In this document: one piece after another, positions 18,533-28,947 of the stretch | Numbering within the stretch: position 1 is the stretch's first letter | How the letters are laid out: the number at the start of each line of letters is the position of its first letter | NCBI GenBank assembly: GCA_947492185.1 | Contig: CANLMR010000001.1 | Coordinates: forward strand, 496,001-560,000 | From: an uncultured Tenacibaculum sp. | GTDB taxonomy: Bacteria > Bacteroidota > Bacteroidia > Flavobacteriales > Flavobacteriaceae | Direction of reading: 5' to 3' | Length of the DNA: 64,000 nt | The notes under the pieces: model-generated | Databases searched by the model: none | Seen by the model: the letters and a program-made list of their open reading frames with translations, nothing else | What the model was told of the DNA's origin: nothing | Program-made: the position numbers and the translations under genes

Positions 18533-19450
18533 ATGAGCAGAGAAGAATTATTAAAAGCTATAGAAGAAAAGTATGAAAAGCTTGGTGTTCCAGTAGAAGC
18601 CATGCTTGAAGGTTTGTTATGGAGTAAACCAATTACATATTGGGATTATATTCAAACTGACGCTTTATTAGGATTACAAATCCCAAGAACTACTGAGCCT
18701 GATGAAATGGTGTTTATCATGTATCATCAAGTAAATGAATTATTGTTTAAAATGATTCTTTGGGAAATTGATCAAGTGGCAAAAAGTATTGAGATTTCGG
18801 CAGAAAAATTCTCTAAGCACTTAATGAGAATTAGTCGATACTTTGATGTGCTGTGTAGCTCATTTGAAGTGATGGGAGAAGGAATGGATGTTGAACAGTA
18901 TTTAAAATTTAGAAACACATTAACTCCAGCAAGTGGTTTTCAAAGCGCACAGTATCGTAAAATTGAATTTGCATCAACTGAATTAATAAATTTAATTGAT
19001 GCTCGTTTTAGAGACACTATAGATAGAAATTCCTCTTTTAAAAATGCTTATGACCATTTATACTGGCAAGCAGCAGGGAAAAATTACAACACAGGTCAAA
19101 AAACTACCCTTTTAAAATTATTTGAAAAGAAGTATATGGGAGAGTTTATTGAGTTTATGGAAGATTATAATGATATTAATCTTTCAAAAAAGTTCAAACA
19201 ACTTCCAAAGGATATTCAAGAAGATGAAGATTTAATTAAAGCAATGCGTCATTATGATTATACTGTAAATGTAAAATGGGTAATGGCACATTATAATGCT
19301 GCTGGTAAATATTTGGGAGGGAGCAATAAAGATTTAGAAGCAACAGGAGGAAGTAGTTGGCGTAAATACTTACATCCTAAATATCAAAAAAGAGTATTTT
19401 TCCCGTATTTATGGTCAAAAGAAGAATTAGAAAATTGGGGAACTTTTTAA
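18533..19450 (+). CDS. kynA: tryptophan 2,3-dioxygenase
   Basis: MVFIMYHQVNELLFKMILWEID; LTPASGFQSAQYRKIE; GGSSWRKYL. Confidence 0.93.
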   Translation: MSREELLKAIEEKYEKLGVPVEAMLEGLLWSKPITYWDYIQTDALLGLQIPRTTEPDEMVFIMYHQVNELLFKMILWEIDQVAKSIEISAEKFSKHLMRISRYFDVLCSSFEVMGEGMDVEQYLKFRNTLTPASGFQSAQYRKIEFASTELINLIDARFRDTIDRNSSFKNAYDHLYWQAAGKNYNTGQKTTLLKLFEKKYMGEFIEFMEDYNDINLSKKFKQLPKDIQEDEDLIKAMRHYDYTVNVKWVMAHYNAAGKYLGGSNKDLEATGGSSWRKYLHPKYQKRVFFPYLWSKEELENWGTF

Positions 19451-19517
19451 AGTTATAAAATTGCTAATTCAATTTTTGGAATAATAATTGTCATACTTTT
19501 TTCATAAGTTTGAAATT

Positions 19518-20297
19518 ATGAAGAAAATAATAATAATCTTATTACTACTAGTTATTAATTCACTAACAGGTTTTTCTCAAGAAAAGACAACTGCTTTTCA
19601 AGATGGAGAATGGTTGCGTTATAGAATGAGTTATAGCGGGTTCTTAAAAGCAGGAGAAGCTACTTTGGAGCTTAAAGAAGAAACCTTTCAAGGTAAAAAA
19701 GTACTTCATGCTATTGGTAAAGGTAGAACTTCTAGTGTAGTAGGTTGGTTTTTTAAAGTTAGAGATACTTATGAAAGTTATTTTGATCCGAATGATGTTA
19801 AACCTTACTTTTTTGTAAGAGATATTAATGAAGGAGGATATAAAAAGAAGAAAAATATAACTTTTGATCATGAGAAAAATACAGCACATGTTAAAGATCT
19901 TTTGAAGAAAAGAGATACTACAATTTCTGTTACTGGACCGCAAGACATGATTTCTACTTTTTACTTTTTAAGAAGTTATGATACTAAGAACTTAAAAAAA
20001 GGAGAGCAGATTGATGTAGATATGTTTTTTGATGAAAAAAGATATCCATTCAAATTATTATTCGTGGGTTACGAAACACTTAAAACAAGATTTGGAAAAG
20101 TAAGAACTCAAATATTTAGACCTTTAGTTCAAGCAGGAAGAGTTTTCAAAGCAAAAGAAAGTGTAACTATTTGGATTACTGCTGATGATAATAAAGTTCC
20201 AGTAAAGATGAGTGCTGCATTATCGGTTGGTTCATTAAGAGCAGAACTAGATGCTTTTAAAGGGTTAGCGAACCCTTTCGAAATCGTTGTAGAATAA
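19518..20297 (+). CDS. DUF3108 domain-containing protein
   Basis: Signal peptide MKKIIIILLLLVINSLTGFSQ; WLRYRMSYSGFLKAGEATLEL typical of DUF3108. Confidence 0.8.
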   Translation: MKKIIIILLLLVINSLTGFSQEKTTAFQDGEWLRYRMSYSGFLKAGEATLELKEETFQGKKVLHAIGKGRTSSVVGWFFKVRDTYESYFDPNDVKPYFFVRDINEGGYKKKKNITFDHEKNTAHVKDLLKKRDTTISVTGPQDMISTFYFLRSYDTKNLKKGEQIDVDMFFDEKRYPFKLLFVGYETLKTRFGKVRTQIFRPLVQAGRVFKAKESVTIWITADDNKVPVKMSAALSVGSLRAELDAFKGLANPFEIVVE

Positions 20298-20380
20298 AAA
20301 ACGTTACAGATTGTTAAAATCTTAACTGAAATTGCTTTAATTTGTACTTTTGTCGTTAGTTCAAATTAAAACGCAAATAG

Positions 20381-21697
20381 TTGAAAACTACTCTTTATTC
20401 TACTGTATTAATTATATGTTTATCAATTTTTTATTCTTGTAAAGAGGATAAAGTAGAAGAGACACCTAAAGAAATTGTCGAAGAAGTAATACCAGAACCT
20501 GTTATTAAGTATGGTTTTAATTATGATAAATACAAAGTAATAAATGATACAATAAAGAGTGGTGAAAGCTTTGGAATAATTCTAGATAGGCATCATGTCT
20601 TTTATCCAAAAATCAACGCCATAAGTACAACAATCAAAGATACATTTGATGTTCGTAAAGTAAGAGCAGGGAAACCTTATACAATTTTAGCATCTAAAGA
20701 CACTTTAGAAAAAGCACAAGTTTTTATTTATAAACATAACAAAATTGAATCTACTATTATCAACTTTCAAGATTCAATAATTTCTGCATACAAATATAGG
20801 AAACCGGTTAAGATTGTAGAAAGACACATTGCTGGTAAAGTAATTGATAATTTTTCTAATGCAATTGATACTTTGGGTTACGGACCAACTTTAGCTTATG
20901 AAGTTGCCGATATTTATTCTTGGACAGTTGACTTTTACAGACTTCAAAAAGACGATACATTTAAACTAATATTTGAGCAAAAATTTATTGAGGATACTAT
21001 TCCTGTAGGTTATGGTAAAATTAAAGCCGCTTTATTTAATCATAAAGGGAAAAACTTGTATGCTTATTATTATTTAGCAGATTCTATTAAAGGAATCCCT
21101 GAATATTATGATGATGAAGCAGGATTGTTACGTAGACAATTTTTAAAATCACCTATTAAATTTCAATATCGAATTTCTTCAAGATATAATTTGAGAAGAA
21201 GGATTAAATTATATGGAAATAGAGTTCGTGCTCATAAAGGAACCGACTTTGCTGCACCATATGGAACACCAATTATGAGTACTGCTAGTGGAACAATAGT
21301 CGAATCTGCTAGAAGAGGAGGAAATGGAAATTATGTTAAAGTAAGACATAACGGAACATACTCAACTCAATATTTGCATATGAAAAGAAGAAAAGTTAGA
21401 GTTGGAGATTTTGTACAGCAAGGAGATATTATCGGTTGGGTAGGAATGACAGGTAATACTAGCGGGCCTCATGTTTGTTATCGTTTTTGGAAAAACGGGA
21501 GACAAGTAGATCCTTTCAGAGAAAAATTGCCAACAGCAAAGCCTATGATTGATAGCTTAAGACCAAAATACTTTGAGTTTATAGCTCCATTTAAAAAACA
21601 ACTAGATAGTATTCCTCTACCAGAAATGTTATTAGAAGAAATAGATAACCAAGAGAAACTAAAAGAAGAATCCGAAGAAATAATTGCGAAACCTTAA
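20381..21697 (+). CDS. M23 family peptidoglycan DD-metallopeptidase, lipoprotein, TTG start
   Basis: Lipobox IFYSC; HKGTDFAAPYGTPIMSTASG; GNTSGPHVCYRFWKNGRQVDP. Confidence 0.9.
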   Translation: MKTTLYSTVLIICLSIFYSCKEDKVEETPKEIVEEVIPEPVIKYGFNYDKYKVINDTIKSGESFGIILDRHHVFYPKINAISTTIKDTFDVRKVRAGKPYTILASKDTLEKAQVFIYKHNKIESTIINFQDSIISAYKYRKPVKIVERHIAGKVIDNFSNAIDTLGYGPTLAYEVADIYSWTVDFYRLQKDDTFKLIFEQKFIEDTIPVGYGKIKAALFNHKGKNLYAYYYLADSIKGIPEYYDDEAGLLRRQFLKSPIKFQYRISSRYNLRRRIKLYGNRVRAHKGTDFAAPYGTPIMSTASGTIVESARRGGNGNYVKVRHNGTYSTQYLHMKRRKVRVGDFVQQGDIIGWVGMTGNTSGPHVCYRFWKNGRQVDPFREKLPTAKPMIDSLRPKYFEFIAPFKKQLDSIPLPEMLLEEIDNQEKLKEESEEIIAKP

Positions 21698-21703
21698 GAA
21701 ACT

Positions 21704-23272
21704 ATGACTCTTAAAAAAATCAATCCAACCCAAACTGAATCTTGGAAGAAACTTTCAGAACACTTTGAAAAAACAAAATATCTTACATTAACAGATCTAT
21801 TTAGAAGCAATTCATCTCGAAAAACTGATTTTACGATTACTGAAAATAATTTGGAATTAGATTATTCGAAGAATAAAATTACTTCTGAAACAATGAAATT
21901 ATTGGTTGAGTTAGCTAATGAAGTAGAATTAAAAGATGCAATTAACAAATACTTTTCTGGAGAGAAAATAAATGAAACTGAAGGGAGAGCTGTTTTACAC
22001 ACAGCTTTGCGTAGTAATTCTGAAGATGAAGTTATTGTAGAAGGAAAAGATATTAAACCTAAAATTCAAACAGCACTTCGTAAAATAAGAGCGTTTAGTA
22101 ATAAAGTAATTTCAGGAAAATGGAAAGGTTATACAGGTAAAGCTATTACTGATGTTGTGAATATAGGTATCGGTGGTTCAGATCTTGGTCCAGATATGGT
22201 AGTTGAAGCTTTACGTTTTTATAGAAATAAGTTGAATGTACATTTTGTTTCTAACGTAGAGGGAGATCATGTTTCTGAGGTAATTAAGAATTTAAACCCT
22301 GAAACAACACTATTTGTAATAGTTTCAAAAACATTCACTACACAAGAAACAATCAGTAATGCAAATACCATCAGAGACTGGTTCTTAAGATCGGGATCTA
22401 TATTTGATGTTGCAAAACACTTCGTAGCGGTTTCTACAAATTTAAATGCAGTTTACGATTTTGGTATTGACAAGAATAACGTATTTCCAATGTGGAATTG
22501 GGTTGGAGGCCGTTTCTCTTTATGGTCTGCAGTAGGGCTTTCTATTAGTTTAGCTATAGGTTTCGATAATTTTAAAGAATTATTGAACGGAGCTGAAGAA
22601 ATGGATATACATTTTAGAGATACAGATTTCAGTGAAAACATTCCCGTTGTAATAGCATTATTAAGCGTATGGTACAACAATTTCTATAAAGCAGAAACTG
22701 AAGCAATTTTACCTTATACTCAATATTTATCTAAACTACCGGATTATCTACAACAAGCCGTTATGGAAAGTAATGGAAAAAGTGTAGATAGAAATGGTGA
22801 TGAAATAAATTATCAAACAGGAACAATAGTTTGGGGAAGCACAGGTACAAATATGCAACATGCGTTTATGCAATTAGTGCATCAAGGAACTAAATTAATT
22901 CCTGCTGATTTTATTGGATATAAAGAATCACTTCATGGGTTAACAAGTCATCATGAAAAGTTAATGGCTAATTATAATGCACAGATGGAAGCATTGGCTT
23001 TTGGTAAAACTGCTGAAGAAGTGCATTTAGAATTAAAAACTTCTGGGGATTTTGATAAAATTAACCAATTATTATCTTATAAAGTATTCAAAGGAAATAG
23101 ACCGAGTAATGCTTTGTTATTTGACAAATTGACTCCAGATTCTTTAGGAAAACTTATAGCTATGTACGAGCATAAAATATTCGTTCAAGGAATTATTTGG
23201 AATATATATTCTTATGATCAGTTTGGTGTAGAACTAGGAAAAGAATTAGCAAAAAAAATACTAGCTTCTTAA
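21704..23272 (+). CDS. pgi: glucose-6-phosphate isomerase
   Basis: VNIGIGGSDLGPDMV; VGGRFSLWSAVGLS; Gln/His active-site region GTKLIPADFIG. Confidence 0.96.
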   Translation: MTLKKINPTQTESWKKLSEHFEKTKYLTLTDLFRSNSSRKTDFTITENNLELDYSKNKITSETMKLLVELANEVELKDAINKYFSGEKINETEGRAVLHTALRSNSEDEVIVEGKDIKPKIQTALRKIRAFSNKVISGKWKGYTGKAITDVVNIGIGGSDLGPDMVVEALRFYRNKLNVHFVSNVEGDHVSEVIKNLNPETTLFVIVSKTFTTQETISNANTIRDWFLRSGSIFDVAKHFVAVSTNLNAVYDFGIDKNNVFPMWNWVGGRFSLWSAVGLSISLAIGFDNFKELLNGAEEMDIHFRDTDFSENIPVVIALLSVWYNNFYKAETEAILPYTQYLSKLPDYLQQAVMESNGKSVDRNGDEINYQTGTIVWGSTGTNMQHAFMQLVHQGTKLIPADFIGYKESLHGLTSHHEKLMANYNAQMEALAFGKTAEEVHLELKTSGDFDKINQLLSYKVFKGNRPSNALLFDKLTPDSLGKLIAMYEHKIFVQGIIWNIYSYDQFGVELGKELAKKILAS

Positions 23273-23320
23273 GAAATTCTTAAAAATATCATAAAGGAAT
23301 TATACTAATAGATATAGGAT

Positions 23321-23346
23321 CGTCATCGGTAGATGGCGTTTTTTTA
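23321..23346 (+). terminator. Rho-independent terminator after pgi
   Basis: CGTCATC-GGTA-GATGGCG followed by T tract. Confidence 0.6.
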
Positions 23347-23495
23347 TTGAAAAATAACTATCTTCATTAAAATTTTGTCATTTAATCACTAGATACTAAC
23401 CGTTAAAAAACACTTAAACTTAACATTTAGTTAACGTTTCTGATTCTTAAATGACGGAATTTTGCTTGGTTTTTAATAACAATATAATAGGACAA

Positions 23496-26273
23496 ATGAA
23501 AAAAATTAAAAATTTATTACTTGTAGCGTTATTTTTTATTTCTGCTACAGTATTGGCCCAAACTCAGATTTCGGGTACTGTTGTTGATGAAACTGGAGAA
23601 CCACTTCCAGGAGCATCAGTAGTTGAGAAGGCAACTACAAACGGTACTTCAACAAATTTTGACGGAGAATTTAAATTAAATGCTAAAAGTACTTCTGGTA
23701 CATTAGTTGTTTCTTTTGTTGGTTTTTTAGACAAAGAGGTAGCATTTAATGGTGCAGGTAATGTCGGAACTATCAAATTACAACCTAGTGATAACGTATT
23801 AGAAGAGGTAGTAATTAAAGGATTAATTGATGTTGCTAAAGATAGAGAAACTCCAGTTGCAGTTTCTACAATTAAAGCAGCTGAAATTCAAGAAAAATTA
23901 GGATCTCAAGAATTTCCTGAATTATTAAACACTACTCCATCTGTTTATGCAACTAAATCTGGAGGAGGTTTCGGAGATGCTAGAATTAACATTCGTGGTT
24001 TCTCTCAAGAAAACATTGCTGTATTAATTAATGGGGTTCCTGTTAATGATATGGAAAACGGACGTGTATTCTGGTCTAACTGGGCTGGTTTATCAGACGT
24101 TACTACTGCAATGCAGGTACAAAGAGGTTTAGGTTCTTCTAAATTAGCTATTTCTTCTGTTGGTGGTACTATCAACATTATCACTAAAACTACTGATAAA
24201 AAAGAAGGAGGATCTGTATTAGCTACTTATGGTAATGATAATTACTTAAAAACTTTAGCAACATATTCTACAGGTAAAAACGAAAATGGTTTTGCTGCTT
24301 CTTTCTTATTTAGTAGAACTGCTGGAGACGGATACGTTAATAGTACTGAATTTGAAGGGTATAACTACTTCGTAGGTTTAGGATGGGAAATTAATGAAGA
24401 GCATGATTTACAATTTATGTTAACTGGTGCTCCTCAAACTCACAACCAAAGAACAGGAAGTTTCTTTAACATGGGAACTTTAGCTGATTACTTAGAGCAC
24501 GGAACAAGATATAACTTTACTGGAGGTTTCATCAACGGTGAAGAGTATAACTTAAGAAAGAATTTTTACCACAAACCTGTTACCTCTTTAAACTGGAACT
24601 GGGATATTAATGAAGAATCTTCTTTATCTGCATCTGCTTACGTTTCTTTTGGACGTGGTGGTGGAACTGGAGATATCGGACGTATCGGTGGATTTAGATT
24701 TGCTAGTGATAGAAGTTTAAGAGGTCAAGATGGAACTTTTCTTTTTGATGAGTTAATCAAGTCTAACTCAGGACAAGGAGGAACATTTAATAATGGAGTT
24801 ACTACTAATAACTCTGTTGATCCAAGTACTGGTTTATTCGTTGTAAACGATGATGAATTACGTTCTACTGATATTCCTGCTGGATTACAAAGAAGAAACG
24901 GTATCATACGTAGAGCTTCAATCAACTCTCACAACTGGTATGGTTTATTAGCAAACTATAATAGAAAGTTAAATGATAATTTAACGTTAGATTTCGGTCT
25001 TGATGTTCGTTCTTATTTAGGTATTCACTATAGAAGAATTGATGATTTATTAGGAGCTGACGCTTACCGTGATAATGATGATATTAACAACCCGTTAAAC
25101 GTATTAAATACTGAGTATTCTTCTGACTTATCTAGTTTATGGAATGTATTTAGTAGTACTGATGACGAAGAAAAAATTAACTACCATAATGATGGTAAAG
25201 TACGTTGGTTTGGTGGTTTTGCTCAGTTAGAGTACAAAAACGATGATATTTCTGCGTTTTTACAAGGAGGTATTTCTAACCAAGGATTTAAAAGAATTGA
25301 TTATTTCAATTATTTAGATTCAGATCCAGCTAGAGAAACTGATTGGCAAAATATCTGGGGTGGAAACATCAAAGGAGGAATTAACTGGAACATCAATGAA
25401 GAGCATAACATTTTTGCTAATGGAGGTTACTATGCTAAGCAACCATTCTTCGATTCAGTTTTCTTAAACTTTAGAAACGATATCAACCCAAATCCTAGAA
25501 ACGAAAAAGTTATAGGTGTTGAATTAGGATATGGATTCAAATCTGAGCGTTTTAGCTTAAATGCTAACATCTATAGAACACAATGGAAAGATAGATTCTT
25601 CTCTATTTCTTCTGAATTTGATGTAAACAACACACCACTTGATAGTAGTGATGATGAGCAAGGAAGCACAGATTTACAAGGTGTTGAGCAAATCCATACA
25701 GGTGTTGAATTAGATGCTACTTATAAAATTACTGAAGATGTAACTATTTTCGGTATGGTATCTGTTGGTGATTGGGAATATGGTGGTACAGTTAGTGGTA
25801 CTGCATTTGATAACAATCAGGTTGCAATTGGAACAAACACTTTATACTTAGATGGTGTAAAAGTTGGAGATGCTGCACAAAGTACTGGTAGATTAGGTAT
25901 TGAAATCAGACCTTGGAAAAACTTTAAAGTAGATTATTCTCAACGTTTTGTTGATAGATTATACGCTAGAATTAATGCAGATGATTTTGATGAGGCAGAT
26001 CATAGTGGTTCATTAGAGTTACCAGGTTACGCGTTATCTGATTTAGGAGTTTCTTATAAGTGGAACTTTAATGAAGAAAGTAATGAAGCATTAAGCTTCC
26101 GTGTAAACATCAATAACTTATTTGATGAGGAATATATCGCAGAATCAGCTACAAACTATTTTGGAACTGAAAGAGATGCTACAGGAGAACAATTTAGAGG
26201 AGTTGATACTGGAAACAAAGTATTCTTTGGATTCGGAACTACTTGGAACTTCTCAGTAAGATATAGCTTCTAA
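23496..26273 (+). CDS. TonB-dependent receptor with carboxypeptidase-like regulatory domain
   Basis: SGTVVDETGEPLPGASVVEK; plug INIRGFSQENIAVLINGVPVNDMENGRVFWSNWAG; terminal SVRYSF. Confidence 0.9.
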   Translation: MKKIKNLLLVALFFISATVLAQTQISGTVVDETGEPLPGASVVEKATTNGTSTNFDGEFKLNAKSTSGTLVVSFVGFLDKEVAFNGAGNVGTIKLQPSDNVLEEVVIKGLIDVAKDRETPVAVSTIKAAEIQEKLGSQEFPELLNTTPSVYATKSGGGFGDARINIRGFSQENIAVLINGVPVNDMENGRVFWSNWAGLSDVTTAMQVQRGLGSSKLAISSVGGTINIITKTTDKKEGGSVLATYGNDNYLKTLATYSTGKNENGFAASFLFSRTAGDGYVNSTEFEGYNYFVGLGWEINEEHDLQFMLTGAPQTHNQRTGSFFNMGTLADYLEHGTRYNFTGGFINGEEYNLRKNFYHKPVTSLNWNWDINEESSLSASAYVSFGRGGGTGDIGRIGGFRFASDRSLRGQDGTFLFDELIKSNSGQGGTFNNGVTTNNSVDPSTGLFVVNDDELRSTDIPAGLQRRNGIIRRASINSHNWYGLLANYNRKLNDNLTLDFGLDVRSYLGIHYRRIDDLLGADAYRDNDDINNPLNVLNTEYSSDLSSLWNVFSSTDDEEKINYHNDGKVRWFGGFAQLEYKNDDISAFLQGGISNQGFKRIDYFNYLDSDPARETDWQNIWGGNIKGGINWNINEEHNIFANGGYYAKQPFFDSVFLNFRNDINPNPRNEKVIGVELGYGFKSERFSLNANIYRTQWKDRFFSISSEFDVNNTPLDSSDDEQGSTDLQGVEQIHTGVELDATYKITEDVTIFGMVSVGDWEYGGTVSGTAFDNNQVAIGTNTLYLDGVKVGDAAQSTGRLGIEIRPWKNFKVDYSQRFVDRLYARINADDFDEADHSGSLELPGYALSDLGVSYKWNFNEESNEALSFRVNINNLFDEEYIAESATNYFGTERDATGEQFRGVDTGNKVFFGFGTTWNFSVRYSF

Positions 26274-26294
26274 TACAGTATTAGAAAAATATAT

Positions 26295-26323
26295 AAAACC
26301 ACCTCAATTGAGGTGGTTTTTTT
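26295..26323. terminator. Rho-independent terminator, fully palindromic
   Basis: AAAACCACCTCAATTGAGGTGGTTTTTTT. Confidence 0.85.
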
Positions 26324-26369
26324 ATGGGTAAAATTCAGTACTTTTACAATATCTAAAAACTAACATATC

Positions 26370-26783
26370 ATGATGAAAGTAATCCACTCTTATTGGGCTT
26401 ATATTGTACTAGCAGTGCTAATTTATACTGTTATTAATGCCGTTTTAGGTTTAGTTCAAAAAAAAGAATTTACACATAAAGATTTCAGATTAGGTTTATT
26501 TACACTAATCACTTCTCATATACAATTATTAATTGGTTTAGGATGGTATTTTATGTCGCCATGGTATAAGTCAATGAAAGCAAGTGGTGTTGATGCTTCA
26601 AATAGATTATTAGCTGTTGAACATCCTATTATGATGATTGTTGCTATTGTTTTAATAACAATAGGATGGTCTAAACATAAAAAACAAGTTAAGAGTGAGT
26701 CTAAGTTTAAAACTTTTACAATTTTTTACGGATTAGGACTATTATTTATCTTATCAAGAATACCTTGGTCTAACTGGTTTTAA
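26370..26783 (+). CDS. cytochrome b561-like membrane protein
   Basis: 137 aa, four hydrophobic segments with conserved His (MKVIHSYWAY, THKDFRLG, TSHIQLLIGLGWYF, AVEHPIMM). Confidence 0.6.
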   Translation: MMKVIHSYWAYIVLAVLIYTVINAVLGLVQKKEFTHKDFRLGLFTLITSHIQLLIGLGWYFMSPWYKSMKASGVDASNRLLAVEHPIMMIVAIVLITIGWSKHKKQVKSESKFKTFTIFYGLGLLFILSRIPWSNWF

Positions 26784-26797
26784 TAGTTAAAAATTTT

Positions 26798-26818
26798 ATT
26801 CCCGCTAAATGCGGGAAT
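26798..26818. repeat. short palindrome ATTCCCGC-TAAAT-GCGGGAAT
   Basis: Perfect 8-bp arms, 5-nt loop. Confidence 0.7.
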
Positions 26819-26834
26819 CTTACTTTTAGAGAAA

Positions 26835-27566
26835 ATGAAAATAATAAGTTACTTACTATCTACAATTTTCGCAATAGTATTTTTTATAATCCTTCTTGTG
26901 TTTCACCCTTTACAATGGTTAGGTTTAAAAATTGGAGGTCAAGATTTACACCAAAAGGTGGTTAATATCATGAATTGGTTTATAGTTAAATCTCTTCTTT
27001 TTTTAGGAATTAGAGTGAATGTAGAAAACAAATATGACATACCTAGGAATCAAACTGTAATTTTTGTTTCAAATCATCAAAGTATGTTTGATATTCCTCC
27101 AATTATATGGCATTTCAGAAAACACTGCCCTAAATTTGTTTCTAAAATAGAATTAGGTAAAGGAATACCAAGTATTTCTTTTAACTTAAAGCATGGAGGA
27201 GCAGCTTTAATTGATAGAAAGGATAGAAAACAAGCTATTTCTGAGATGGTTAACTTTTCAAAAAAGATAAACGAAAAAAAATGGTCTGCGGCTATTTTTC
27301 CAGAAGGAACAAGAAGCAGAAATGGACAACCAAAAAGTTTTGCTTCTAATGGTTTGAAAATGTTAATAAAGTATAATCCTGATACGTTCGTAGTTCCATT
27401 ATCAATTAATAATTCTTGGAAAGTGTTTAAGTACGGAAAATTTCCATTAGGAGTTGGAAGTCCAATAAAAATTACTACACATGAACCAATAAAAGTGGAT
27501 AGCTTACCGTTTGAAGAATTATTAGAAAAAGTTGAAACAACTGTAAAATCAGGAATTCAATACTAA
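26835..27566 (+). CDS. 1-acyl-sn-glycerol-3-phosphate acyltransferase (PlsC family)
   Basis: VSNHQSMFD (NHxxxxD) and FPEGTRSRNGQPKSF. Confidence 0.9.
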   Translation: MKIISYLLSTIFAIVFFIILLVFHPLQWLGLKIGGQDLHQKVVNIMNWFIVKSLLFLGIRVNVENKYDIPRNQTVIFVSNHQSMFDIPPIIWHFRKHCPKFVSKIELGKGIPSISFNLKHGGAALIDRKDRKQAISEMVNFSKKINEKKWSAAIFPEGTRSRNGQPKSFASNGLKMLIKYNPDTFVVPLSINNSWKVFKYGKFPLGVGSPIKITTHEPIKVDSLPFEELLEKVETTVKSGIQY

Positions 27567-27617
27567 AAAGAACAAAAAACAATTCAAATAACTAAATATT
27601 AATTCCTAAAAAACTAT

Positions 27618-28598
27618 ATGTCAATACATAATATAAGAAAAGAGGTAATGAAAACCTTGGAAAGTAAAATCCATGGTTTTGTAGATGATTTTTTAATTCC
27701 AGCAGAAAAAATATGGCAGCCTACTGATTTTCTTCCGAATTCGCAAAGCGATAATTTTATTGAAGAAGTAAAAGAAATTCAGGAAATATCTAAGGAATTA
27801 AATGATGATTTTTGGACGGTTTTAATTGGAGATACTATTACAGAAGAAGCGTTACCAACATACGAATCTTGGTTGATGGATTTAGATGGAGTACATCAAG
27901 ATCCAGATAATGGATGGGCAAAATGGGTAAGAGCTTGGACCGCTGAAGAAAATCGTCATGGAGACGTTTTGAATAAATATTTGTATTTATCTGGTAGAGT
28001 TAATATGAAAGAAGTTGAAATCTCTACGCAACATTTAATCGCTGATGGTTTTGATATCGGAACGTCAACTGACCCTTATAAAAACTTTGTTTATACTAGT
28101 TTCCAAGAATTAGCAACTTATGTTTCTCACAATAATGTGGCTAAAATAGCTCGTAAAAAAGGTCATAAATTGTTAGCGAGAATGTCTAAAATTATTGCAG
28201 GAGATGAAATGAGACATCATAAAGCGTATACAGCTTTTGTAAAGGAAATTTTCAAAATTGATCCAAGTGAAATGATGTTAGCATTTGAGAAAATGATGAA
28301 ACATAAAATTGTAATGCCTGCAATGCATTTAAGAGAATCATTTAATGTAAAAGGTAGCTTGTTTGATGATTTTTCTACAGTGGCGCAAAGAATTGGAGTT
28401 TATACAGGTTTTGACTATGTAGATATTCTTAGAAAGTTAAATGAAACTTGGGAAATTGATAAAATTACAGGTTTAACAGCAGAAGCTGAAAAGGCAAGAG
28501 ATTATTTAATGAAACTTCCAGATAGAATGTATCGAATTACAGAACGAATAGTAATTCCTGATACCGAATTTAAATTTAAATGGATGATTCCATCATAA
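27618..28598 (+). CDS. soluble acyl-ACP desaturase (fatty acid desaturase type 2)
   Basis: Diiron motifs EENRHGD and DEMRHHKAY. Confidence 0.9.
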   Translation: MSIHNIRKEVMKTLESKIHGFVDDFLIPAEKIWQPTDFLPNSQSDNFIEEVKEIQEISKELNDDFWTVLIGDTITEEALPTYESWLMDLDGVHQDPDNGWAKWVRAWTAEENRHGDVLNKYLYLSGRVNMKEVEISTQHLIADGFDIGTSTDPYKNFVYTSFQELATYVSHNNVAKIARKKGHKLLARMSKIIAGDEMRHHKAYTAFVKEIFKIDPSEMMLAFEKMMKHKIVMPAMHLRESFNVKGSLFDDFSTVAQRIGVYTGFDYVDILRKLNETWEIDKITGLTAEAEKARDYLMKLPDRMYRITERIVIPDTEFKFKWMIPS

Positions 28599-28635
28599 GT
28601 AAAAAAGCAACCCTATATAGGGTTGCTTTTTTACT
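28598..28635. terminator. bidirectional terminator, perfect palindrome
   Basis: AAGTAAAAAAGCAACCCTATATAGGGTTGCTTTTTTACTT between convergent genes. Confidence 0.88.
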
Positions 28636-28934
28636 TATATGAATATTTTGACATCTAATATTTCATCTATTTTTATTTTAGTTTTTTGTCTAATATCTAC
28701 TTTAATTGGAAGTAAGTAAGTTTTTATTTTAGAATCAAACCAAATGGAAGTTTCCCATTGAATATTGTAAATTTCGGCGGTAGCTTTTAGTCTTCCCCAA
28801 CCTTCTTCCATCCATTGATTTTGAGCTCTTATTTCTTTAGAAATTTCTTTTGGTAAAGAAACAAAATGCCAGCCGCCATTTGGTGAATGTTTCCATAATT
28901 TCCCAGAGAAAAAATAGGTGATTTTTGGGTTCAA
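28635..28934 (-). CDS. DUF1905 domain-containing protein
   Basis: FSGKLWKHSPNGGWHFVSLPKEISKEI...GWGRLKATAEI. Confidence 0.8.
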   Translation of the reverse strand: MNPKITYFFSGKLWKHSPNGGWHFVSLPKEISKEIRAQNQWMEEGWGRLKATAEIYNIQWETSIWFDSKIKTYLLPIKVDIRQKTKIKIDEILDVKIFI

Positions 28935-28947
28935 AATAATAATTGTC

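Noticed and set aside
19644-19943. Minus-strand 99-aa ORF inside the DUF3108 gene
   Set aside because: Antisense shadow ORF without motif.
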